Assembly (NCBI RefSeq): GCF_048213115.1
Contig: NZ_CP172404.1
Location: 3,224,001-3,288,000 of the forward strand
Source: Niveibacterium terrae
Lineage (GTDB): Bacteria > Pseudomonadota > Gammaproteobacteria > Burkholderiales > Rhodocyclaceae
Direction of reading: 5' to 3'
Length of the DNA: 64,000 nt
The position numbers were made by a program, and so were the translations under genes. Below, piece by piece: positions 33,757-40,777 of this stretch (position 1 is its first letter; every line of letters starts with the position of its first letter). Under the pieces are notes generated by a model, which ran no database searches, was not told the DNA's origin, and saw nothing but the letters and a program-made list of their open reading frames with translations.

Positions 33757-34772
33757 AGAGCCGCGGCTTCGCGCTTCCCGGTCTTCTGATCGGCCTTCTG
33801 ATCGCGATCACCGCGCTCGCGCTGTGGGCTTCGCGCAGCCCGGGATCCCTGCAGCACCGCACCAGCCAGAGAACAGAGATCGCGCTGAGACAAGCCCGCG
33901 AGGCGCTGATCCAGCATGCGGTCTGGGAAGACAGCTCGCCGGGCGCGCTGCTCTGCCCCGATCTCGACAACGACGGCGCCTCCGACTCCTGCGGCCCGCT
34001 CAGCCTGCTCGGCCGCTTTCCCTGGAAGACCGTCGGCATCGCACCGCCCCGCGATGGCGCCGGGGAATGCCTCTGGTATGCGCTCTCCCCCGGCGCGCGC
34101 AGCGCGCTGAAGGCCGACTCGCGCGGCGGCACCCAGCCCGCGCTGAACCCGGCCTTCGCTGGCGAGCTGAGCCTCGCCGAGGCGGGCATGGCCGCACAGC
34201 CGGTCATCGCGGTGCTGATCGCGCCGGGACGAGCGCTGGAAGGGCAGATGAGAACGGGCAGCGCAGATCCCTGTCGCGGAGGGGCCGCCGCCGACTTCAT
34301 CGAAGCCCGGGTCGGGCTTCGCTCCTTCGTCTCGGAGCCTGAGCGCTCCAGCTTCAACGACAGGCTGCTCGCGATCACCGCAAATCGCCTCTTCGACTCC
34401 GTCGCGCCGCGCGTTCTGATCGAGTTCGCCGGAGCCGGAGAGGCTCCCGCGTCGGGCTTGCGCAAGCTCTTCGCGAACGGCCATCGGAGCGAGGAGTTCG
34501 GCCCCGGACCGGACGGGCACCCGATCATCGACTTCACTTCCGCGGCAACGCGCAACGCCTTCCCCTCCGCCCTTCCCTTCTCGACGCGGCGCGGCTGTAC
34601 CCGCTTTGAGGTGGCAGGGAATTTCGCGATTGAATGGCTATGTTTCAACTCATGGACTTCCTACATCCTCTACCAGGCCGAAGGGGTAAACCGGGCGAAA
34701 CTGAGCCTCGCCGGCTGGCAGCTCACAGCCACGCCGGACGAAGCGCCCCACCTGACTCGGGCTTCACGCTGA
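33753..34772 (+). CDS. Large pilin-like protein without Glu5
   Basis: 339 aa. It opens MKSRGFALPGLLIGLLIAIT, a short basic leader, Gly-Phe cleavage point and hydrophobic helix of a type IV prepilin. The fifth mature residue is Gly rather than Glu, as in GspK-like tip pseudopilins that lack Glu5. The mature domain has REALIQHAVWEDSSPGALLC and PDLDNDGASDSCGPLSLLG, with several cysteines suitable for disulfides. The ATG overlaps the preceding stop. Its last 139 bases overlap the following gene in another frame. I infer a pilus-tip component. Confidence 0.7.
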   Translation: MKSRGFALPGLLIGLLIAITALALWASRSPGSLQHRTSQRTEIALRQAREALIQHAVWEDSSPGALLCPDLDNDGASDSCGPLSLLGRFPWKTVGIAPPRDGAGECLWYALSPGARSALKADSRGGTQPALNPAFAGELSLAEAGMAAQPVIAVLIAPGRALEGQMRTGSADPCRGGAAADFIEARVGLRSFVSEPERSSFNDRLLAITANRLFDSVAPRVLIEFAGAGEAPASGLRKLFANGHRSEEFGPGPDGHPIIDFTSAATRNAFPSALPFSTRRGCTRFEVAGNFAIEWLCFNSWTSYILYQAEGVNRAKLSLAGWQLTATPDEAPHLTRASR

Positions 34773-35440
34773 TCGAGCTGGCCGTCTCGCTGGTGATCGT
34801 GGCCCTGCTCTCGGCCGGGCTGGTTCTGAGCCTGCGCACCCAGCTCGAACAGCGCCAGCTCGCCGAGACCCGCTATGCGCTCGAAGAAGCGCGCGAAGCC
34901 CTGCTCGGTTTCGCGGCCGTGAATGGCCGACTGCCCTGCCCGGCCAAAGGCGGCGGGCCGGGAGAAGGAGAGGAAGGCGAGCGGGACAGCGCGGGCTGCA
35001 CCAAGGGCCGCGGCCTGCTCCCCTGGCAGAGCCTGGGTCTGCGCGCGCTCGACGGCTGGAATCACCGCCTCGCCTACCAGATGACGCCCGGCTTCGGCGT
35101 GCCAGGACTCGCGTCGGGCGCCCAGCGGGGGCTTGCCGCGGAAGGAAACGTGCAGATTCGCGATGGCGCAGGCCGTGCCCAGGCCAGCGCAGGCGCCGTC
35201 GCCGCGGCGATCTGGTCGCTGGGTGCGAACGCCCGCTTCGCGACCTCCCCCGACGGAGCTGCGCTTCGGGATGAAGGCGCGAGCGCGGACGAGGCCCGCA
35301 ACTCGCCCTTGTCGGCGCCAGGCGTGTTGATCGCCAAGCCCGAAGTCGCCCGTCCCGGCGAAGAGTTCGATGACCAGATGATCTGGATTTCGCGCTATGT
35401 GCTGTTCGGCCGAATGATCAGTTCGGGCCGCCTTCCCTGA
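34634..35440 (+). CDS. Type IV prepilin-like protein with unusually long leader
   Basis: 268 aa from the first possible ATG. A textbook prepilin motif G-FTLIELAVSLVIVALL begins at residue 43, followed by REALLGFAAVNGRLPCPAKG and CTKGRGLLPWQSLGLRALDG, a pattern that parallels the preceding pilin-like protein. The leader would be 36-42 residues, much longer than usual, and would overlap the upstream gene by 121-139 bases. In-frame ATGs are at 34634, 34640 and 34652, none with a good ribosome-binding site. A CTG nearer the motif (LAAHSHAGRSAPPDSG) would give a normal 16-residue leader. The start is therefore uncertain; the mature protein is not. Confidence 0.72.
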   Translation: MAMFQLMDFLHPLPGRRGKPGETEPRRLAAHSHAGRSAPPDSGFTLIELAVSLVIVALLSAGLVLSLRTQLEQRQLAETRYALEEAREALLGFAAVNGRLPCPAKGGGPGEGEEGERDSAGCTKGRGLLPWQSLGLRALDGWNHRLAYQMTPGFGVPGLASGAQRGLAAEGNVQIRDGAGRAQASAGAVAAAIWSLGANARFATSPDGAALRDEGASADEARNSPLSAPGVLIAKPEVARPGEEFDDQMIWISRYVLFGRMISSGRLP

Positions 35441-35627
35441 ACGCGAACGCACGGCGGTAACCGAAAGGGAAAACACAGATGCGAAGCCCTGTTTCGGCCC
35501 GAAAATGCGCGCAATTTCCCGCAGAAAAGCGCATAAAAAGACGTGGTTCGAAAAACGACACGCGGTTAATCGTTTTCGCCAGAGGAAAGACTTGACCCTG
35601 CTCCATCGCCCGCGACACACTTGAACC

Positions 35628-37007
35628 GTGAAATCTCTCACGCACATCATCCGCCGCTTGCGCACCGCCGGAATAGAGCCGGGCGACAGCGAAGAACTGA
35701 AGCTGCAGAAAGCTCTGCTGGTGCAGGCGAGCGGCCTGGTCAGCATCGCCTCGATGGGCTGGTTGCTGATCTACTGGGCGCTCGGCCCCAGGCCTTCACC
35801 GACCCTGCCCTTCCTGCTTCAGGTTCTCGTCGCCGGCAATCTGCTGGTGTTCGCCGCGAGCGGAAACTTCGCGGCCTTCCGTTTCACCCAGCTCGCGATC
35901 TTCCTGTTCTTCCCCTTCATCACGCAGTGGGCCCTGGGCAACTTCGTCACGGCCTCGGGCCTGATCCTGTGGGGGCTTCTCGCTCCACTGGGCGCACTGC
36001 TGTGCGCGGGACCGCGCGAATCGGCTCCGTGGTTCGGTGCCTACCTGTTCCTGACCCTGCTTTCGGGCGCTTCCGATGTGCTGCTCGCTGACTTCGTCGC
36101 GGCACGCCCGGCAGTCGTGCCGCTCAAAGCCTCAATGGCTTTCTTCGCGCTGAACTTTGCTGCGCTGTCCTCTATCGTCTGGGTCCTGCTGCGCTTCTCG
36201 ACAATAGAGAAGCAGAAGACCGCCGCCGCACTCGAGGAGGCGCACCGGCAGCTGAGGATTGAGCAGGACAGATCGGAACGGCTGTTGCTCAACGTCCTGC
36301 CCCAGTCGATCGCCGAGCGGCTCAAGGATTCCGATTGCACGATCGCCGACGGCTACGCTGAAGTCACAGTGATGTTCGCCGACATCGTCAGCTTCACCGA
36401 GTTGGCGGCTGACATGACTCCGAAACAGATCTTCGGCATGCTCAACCGCGTCTTCTCTCACTTCGATGAACTGGCCGAGCGCCACGGCCTCGAGAAGATC
36501 AAGACGATTGGCGACTCCTATATGGTCGCCGGAGGCCTGAATCCGAACGAGACCGACCCCTGCGGTGCGATCGCCCGCCTCGCCGTGGACATGCGCGACT
36601 GGCTGGCCGGAGAAGGCGCGCGCGGCCCGAACCCGATACGGGTCAGGATAGGCATTGGCACGGGACCGGTCATCGCGGGCGTCGTCGGCAAGAAGAAGTT
36701 CATCTACGACCTGTGGGGAGATACGGTCAACCTCGCGAGCCGGATCACCGCCGAAGGAGCGCCCGGGGCCATTCAGTGCGATGCCCGAACCCATTCCCGC
36801 CTGGCCTGTCGCTTCAATTTCGCCCCCCCTCACGTCGTTCCGCTCAAGGGCAAGGGAACGGTCGTCGTCTACCGGCTCAACGATCCCGCGCCGACGCCCG
36901 GGATCGAGACCGTCAGCCGCGACAGGGTGCCCGCTCCCGCCCGCGCACCAGCGCCTCCACCGCTGCGCTCACCGGCCTCCGTGACAGGCATCGCCTCCCG
37001 ACTCTGA
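35628..37007 (+). CDS. Membrane class III adenylate cyclase
   Basis: 459 aa. Residues about 30-190 contain roughly five or six membrane helices. A short coiled coil (RLRIEQDRSERLLLNVLP type, about 205-225) leads to the cyclase domain at 240-420. Metal-binding Asp is in MFADIVSFTELA (about 250). EKIKTIGDSYMVAGG supplies the purine-recognition Lys and YDLWGDTVNLASR the matching Asp and the transition-state Asn/Arg. The Lys/Asp pair predicts ATP, hence cAMP. A Pro-rich tail follows. GTG 35628 is used as start, with no strong ribosome-binding site. It lies between pilin-like genes, suggesting a link between the pilus and cAMP signalling. Confidence 0.85.
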   Translation: MKSLTHIIRRLRTAGIEPGDSEELKLQKALLVQASGLVSIASMGWLLIYWALGPRPSPTLPFLLQVLVAGNLLVFAASGNFAAFRFTQLAIFLFFPFITQWALGNFVTASGLILWGLLAPLGALLCAGPRESAPWFGAYLFLTLLSGASDVLLADFVAARPAVVPLKASMAFFALNFAALSSIVWVLLRFSTIEKQKTAAALEEAHRQLRIEQDRSERLLLNVLPQSIAERLKDSDCTIADGYAEVTVMFADIVSFTELAADMTPKQIFGMLNRVFSHFDELAERHGLEKIKTIGDSYMVAGGLNPNETDPCGAIARLAVDMRDWLAGEGARGPNPIRVRIGIGTGPVIAGVVGKKKFIYDLWGDTVNLASRITAEGAPGAIQCDARTHSRLACRFNFAPPHVVPLKGKGTVVVYRLNDPAPTPGIETVSRDRVPAPARAPAPPPLRSPASVTGIASRL

Positions 37008-37110
37008 GCACGAAACAAGCTCAGGTGGACTGAGGAATTTGCCTCTGATCCCGTACCGGGTTCATGGCAGGATGAGCGCCTCCGTCGAACAGGCCTGGAG
37101 CGAGGACAAG

Positions 37111-37716
37111 ATGAAAAGGCAAACCGGTTTCACCCTGGTTGAAATCGCTATTGTGCTGGTCATCATCGGCCTCTTGCTCGGAGGCATGCTCAAGGGGCAG
37201 GAGCTGATCGACAGCGCGAAAGTCAAGAACATCGCCCAGGACTACCGTGCGATCTCGATCGCCGTGCTCAGCTACCAGGACAAGTACCGCAGCCTGCCCG
37301 GAGACGATGCGGGCGCAGTAAACCGCTGGGGAGCATCCACCTGCCAGGGAAACGGCGACGGGGTCATCGAGGGCGGCAGTTCCGCAACGGCCGAAATCCT
37401 GTGCCTGTGGCAACACCTGCGTCTGGCCAATCTGCTGACCGGAGATTCGACCAGCCTCGCGAGCCCTAGGCATACCGACGGAGGCCCTTTCACGGTGTTG
37501 AGCCGGGCCAGCGATTCGGCGATCCCGGAAACTCCGGGAGGTCTGATCGTCTGCGCCGAGAACATCCGGGGGCGCCACGTCGCATCGCTGGACACGCTGA
37601 TGGACGACGGGAATCCGCGCAGCGGCTCGATGCGCGCAAAACTGACCAGTCCCGGCAGCTCGACCGCATCGGGGATCGATGAGAACGGGCTCTACACGGT
37701 CTGCATGGGCTTCTGA
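37111..37716 (+). CDS. Type IV prepilin
   Basis: 201 aa. Leader MKRQTG is followed by FTLVEIAIVLVIIGLLLGG with Glu5 present, so it can be processed by prepilin peptidase and assembled. The mature domain begins KGQELIDSAKVKNIAQDYRA and has SYQDKYRSLPGDDAGAVNRW, common in MSHA-type and related major/minor pilins, and ends with a Cys near the C-terminus (TVCMGF). Start ATG 37111 has GAGGA seven bases before it. It lies about 100 bases after the cyclase gene and closes the pilus region. It may be the major pilin. Confidence 0.85.
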   Translation: MKRQTGFTLVEIAIVLVIIGLLLGGMLKGQELIDSAKVKNIAQDYRAISIAVLSYQDKYRSLPGDDAGAVNRWGASTCQGNGDGVIEGGSSATAEILCLWQHLRLANLLTGDSTSLASPRHTDGGPFTVLSRASDSAIPETPGGLIVCAENIRGRHVASLDTLMDDGNPRSGSMRAKLTSPGSSTASGIDENGLYTVCMGF

Positions 37717-37801
37717 GCAGGACGATTCTTCAGATTCACGGCGAGGCCTCGAGTCGAACGATCTGGTCGCACCAGCGTCCGGAATCACCCGACCGGGTCG
37801 G

Positions 37802-37807
37802 TAGAAT
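37802..37807 (+). promoter_or_regulatory. Candidate -10 box of the DMT permease gene
   Basis: TAGAAT, a common betaproteobacterial -10, overlapping the first possible ATG of the next gene. If real, translation must start at the later GTG 37839. No good -35 is seen. Confidence 0.35.
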
Positions 37808-37838
37808 GCTCGCTTTGCCTTCCAGGCACAGGCTTTTC

Positions 37839-38711
37839 GTGAATTTCAACATCGTACTGCTTCTGGTCGCGACCCTGGTCTGGGGAACGACTTTCCCGCT
37901 CCTCAAGTCCGCTTCGGCCACCCTCTCCGGCCTCGAGATATCGACCCTGCGCTTTCTCGCCGCCTCTGTCGTGATGCTGCCTTTCGCGCTGAAAGCGTCG
38001 CGGCAGAGCTGGCGGGACGGCGCGCTGCTCGGCATCGTCGCACTCATCGCCTATATCACCCAGGCTTTTGGCCTGGCCCATATCTCGTCGAACCGCAGCG
38101 CCTTCCTGACCAGTTTGAACGTGCTGATGGTTCCCTTTCTGGGTCTGGCTTTCGGTCGTCGCCTGAGTGCTCAGGGCGTGTTTGCCGCGGCACTGGCCTG
38201 CTTCGGAATCGGACTGCTCTCCTGGGAAGGGGGTGGAAATTGGCTCGGCGACGGCCTGACTTTGCTCTGTGCTCTGGCCAATGCCGCCTATGTACTGATT
38301 CTGTCCGCGGTGGCTCCACGCAACGACCCCCGGGATCTGACCGCGACCCAGATCGTGCTGATGGCGATCCTGGGCTGCCTCGCACTGCCCTTCGCGGGCG
38401 AGAGCGCACTCGGCAGCCTTCCCCAACGCGCCGCGGATGCGGCTTTGCCCCTGCTCTACCTGGGACTGATCGCCAGCGCCGGCATGCTCTTCCTGCTCGC
38501 CATCGCCCAACGGGAAGTCAGCGCCGAGAAAGCGGCCGTGATCTACGCGCTGGAACCCGTCTTCGCGGCGATCTTCAGCTGGTTCTGGCTCGGTGAGACT
38601 CTGGGGCTAAGGGGAATGGCCGGAGGCGCTCTGGTCGTATTGGCGGTCATCATCAGCGAATGGAAATTCACCCGCGCCACTCCCGTCGCCGAATCCGCTA
38701 ATACGATTTAA
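37839..38711 (+). CDS. EamA/DMT-family permease
   Basis: 290 aa with ten hydrophobic helices in two EamA repeats. The first repeat starts LVATLVWGTTFPLLKSAS and includes GLAHISSNRSAFLTSLNVLM; the second contains AEKAAVIYALEPVFAAIFSW and WLGETLG, a strong family signature. The family exports metabolites such as amino acids; the substrate here is unknown. I prefer GTG 37839 (MNFNIVLLL) because TAGAAT, a likely -10, overlaps the earlier ATG at 37806, which would add 11 residues. A terminator follows. Confidence 0.82.
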   Translation: MNFNIVLLLVATLVWGTTFPLLKSASATLSGLEISTLRFLAASVVMLPFALKASRQSWRDGALLGIVALIAYITQAFGLAHISSNRSAFLTSLNVLMVPFLGLAFGRRLSAQGVFAAALACFGIGLLSWEGGGNWLGDGLTLLCALANAAYVLILSAVAPRNDPRDLTATQIVLMAILGCLALPFAGESALGSLPQRAADAALPLLYLGLIASAGMLFLLAIAQREVSAEKAAVIYALEPVFAAIFSWFWLGETLGLRGMAGGALVVLAVIISEWKFTRATPVAESANTI

Positions 38712-38743
38712 AAAGCCAAGGCAACAGAATCCGTTCACAAAAA

Positions 38744-38769
38744 AAAGCCAGAAATCAAAATCTGGCTTT
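38744..38769 (+). terminator. Terminator after the DMT permease gene
   Basis: AAAGCCAGA / TCTGGCTTT nine-base-pair stem with an AATCAAAA loop, preceded by an A-run. The T-run after the stem is short (three Ts within the stem end), so efficiency is uncertain. The preceding As would make it work better on the opposite strand. Confidence 0.6.
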
Positions 38770-38853
38770 CAAATAAATACCGGCACCGGCAATTCGACAT
38801 CAAACCATAAACCCCCTTGATCAAAGGATTAATTCCGCATTACTCTTTGCGCC

Positions 38854-38880
38854 CCGGATCCCCGCACCGCGGATATCCGG
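38854..38880. repeat. Inverted repeat upstream of the SGNH lipoprotein gene
   Basis: CCGGAT (38854-38859) and ATCCGG (38875-38880) are complementary and enclose CCGC/GCGG, giving a possible hairpin or operator in the 292-base gap before the gene at 39004. No known binding protein is recognised. Confidence 0.35.
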
Positions 38881-39003
38881 CAAAGGAATCTTTTCGGCAA
38901 AGCACTGCGCGTAGAAATACTGCATGTGTCCATAGACAAGCCCGCCACTCACGGAAAGCTTGCGCTGATAAAGGTATTCATTTCCAAGGACAAGGAGGAT
39001 GCA

Positions 39004-40716
39004 GTGAAGACCCGGATTTTCCGCCTGACCACTCTGGCCGCCCTGCTGACCGCAACTCTTGCGGGCTGTGGCAGCTCAAACGATTCGCAAACCTCGACCG
39101 TGCTGACCGGGGTTGCCGCATCCGGCGCTCCGCTCGCCAATGCCGACATCGTCGTCTGCGGCGCCAATGGCGCCAAAAAGACCACCAGCACCGATTCCCA
39201 GGGAGCCTATAGCGTCGACATTTCCGGTCTGACCGCGCCGCTTCTGGTCGGTGTCACCAGCGCACCGCTGAGCCCGGTCAACGGCATCATGCAGCCGATC
39301 AACGGCACCAAACTCTATACGGCAATCCTGTCCAGCCTCAGCTCGGGCAGCAATATCGCCAACGTCAATCAGCTGACCGACAAGATCGCGTCCGATGTCG
39401 CGACGACCGACATGAACCTGAAGGGTTCCGTGCAGCTCTACAATGCCTGCGCGAGCGGCGTCGTCGCCAAGGCGAGCGCGACCACGATCAAGTCCAGCAC
39501 CGACAGCCTGCGCAGCCTGGTCAGCGATGCGCTGACGGCCGCCAAGGTCAGCAACGTCAGCGCTTTCGATCCGGTCACGACGGCGATGAAGGCCGATCAC
39601 ACCGGCGTCGACGCAGTGCTCGACATGATCTATCACAACCGCGACGGCTTCGGCTCCGCCACCGACAACCAGCTGACCGCGACCCACCTGTACGACCGCA
39701 ACATGCAGGAGCTGTCGGCGACCAACGTGGCGCTCGATGCAACGCTGAAAGCCTGGTCCTCGTACAAGACCCGGATCTTCGTGATCGGCGACTCGACGGC
39801 CAGCAACTACGGCAAGGATGTCGCTCCGCGCACGGGTTGGGGCCAGACTTTCGACCGCTTCGTCGCCGATACGACGACGACCAAGGTCGTGAACCTGGCG
39901 CAGTCCGGTCGCAGTTCGCGCAGCTTCATCACCGAAGGCTGGTACGCGATGCTGGCCAACAACCTGCAGAAGGGCGACTACGTCCTGGTCCAGTTCGGTC
40001 ACAACGACGAGAAGTGCACGACGACCGCCTCGCTCGACTGGGCGAACCGCTGCACCTATCCGAACTCGGCCACCAGCGCAGTCCAGTCGGCCAATGCGAC
40101 CTCGGCGACCGGAACCGACGGCACCGTCTACAGCGTCCCGCCTGGTGTCGCGACCACCGATCTGTCCTTCCAACGCTCGCTTGAGAAATACGTCGCTCTG
40201 GCCAAGGCCAAGGGCGCGACGATCGTGCTGCTGACTCCGGTCACCCGGATCAACCAGGACAAGACGGTCACGACCTACAACGAAGGCGCTTTCCCGATCA
40301 CGAAGTCGACCCACATCACGAGCAAGGGCGATTACTTCGGCAATTACTCGCAGACCGTGATCGACACCGGCAAGGCCAACAGTGTCCCGGTCGTCGACCT
40401 CGACGCGAAGAGCATCGCGTTCATGAACTCGGTGGGCGTCGGCACGGGCGGCCTCGATGCGACGGGTGGGTGGCGCGCTTATCACAACTCGACCGGACCG
40501 GCCGATTTTGCGAAATACCCGTATTACAAGACGCTCTATGCGGCTGACGGCGTGACGCCGCTGGCTTACAGCTCGCAGACGGCCGGCAACTACATGAATG
40601 CCGACCGCACCCACTTCAAGGAAAGCGGCGCGGTCAAGGTCGACGAGATGATCATCGAAGGCATCAAGGCCGACACGTCCGGAGCGCTCTCCGGCCTCGT
40701 GAGCCTGCTCAAATAA
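39004..40716 (+). CDS. SGNH-hydrolase lipoprotein, rhamnogalacturonan acetylesterase-like
   Basis: 570 aa. A lipoprotein signal (LTATLAGC, Cys about residue 22) predicts membrane anchoring. Residues 34-90 look like a carboxypeptidase-regulatory-like beta domain (TGVAASGAPLANADIVVCG...SQGAYSVDISG), and 95-250 form an alpha-rich part of unknown function. The SGNH esterase follows: block I GDSTAS near 262, block II NLAQSGRSSRSF, block III GHND near 332, block V DRTHF near 534. These match rhamnogalacturonan acetylesterases, which deacetylate pectin. The start is GTG 39004, because a perfect AAGGAGG lies five bases before it. Flanked by its own terminator. Confidence 0.83.
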   Translation: MKTRIFRLTTLAALLTATLAGCGSSNDSQTSTVLTGVAASGAPLANADIVVCGANGAKKTTSTDSQGAYSVDISGLTAPLLVGVTSAPLSPVNGIMQPINGTKLYTAILSSLSSGSNIANVNQLTDKIASDVATTDMNLKGSVQLYNACASGVVAKASATTIKSSTDSLRSLVSDALTAAKVSNVSAFDPVTTAMKADHTGVDAVLDMIYHNRDGFGSATDNQLTATHLYDRNMQELSATNVALDATLKAWSSYKTRIFVIGDSTASNYGKDVAPRTGWGQTFDRFVADTTTTKVVNLAQSGRSSRSFITEGWYAMLANNLQKGDYVLVQFGHNDEKCTTTASLDWANRCTYPNSATSAVQSANATSATGTDGTVYSVPPGVATTDLSFQRSLEKYVALAKAKGATIVLLTPVTRINQDKTVTTYNEGAFPITKSTHITSKGDYFGNYSQTVIDTGKANSVPVVDLDAKSIAFMNSVGVGTGGLDATGGWRAYHNSTGPADFAKYPYYKTLYAADGVTPLAYSSQTAGNYMNADRTHFKESGAVKVDEMIIEGIKADTSGALSGLVSLLK

Positions 40717-40737
40717 GTTTCTTTTGCATCAAGCTTG

Positions 40738-40763
40738 AGCCCGACTTCGGTCGGGCTTTTTTT
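40738..40763. terminator. Terminator after the SGNH lipoprotein gene
   Basis: AGCCCGAC / GTCGGGCT stem with a TTCG tetraloop and seven Ts. It lies 21 bases after the esterase stop and 14 bases beyond the end of the minus-strand antiporter gene, so the hairpin may serve both. Confidence 0.88.
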
Positions 40764-40777
40764 GTGCCAGAAAAGGC

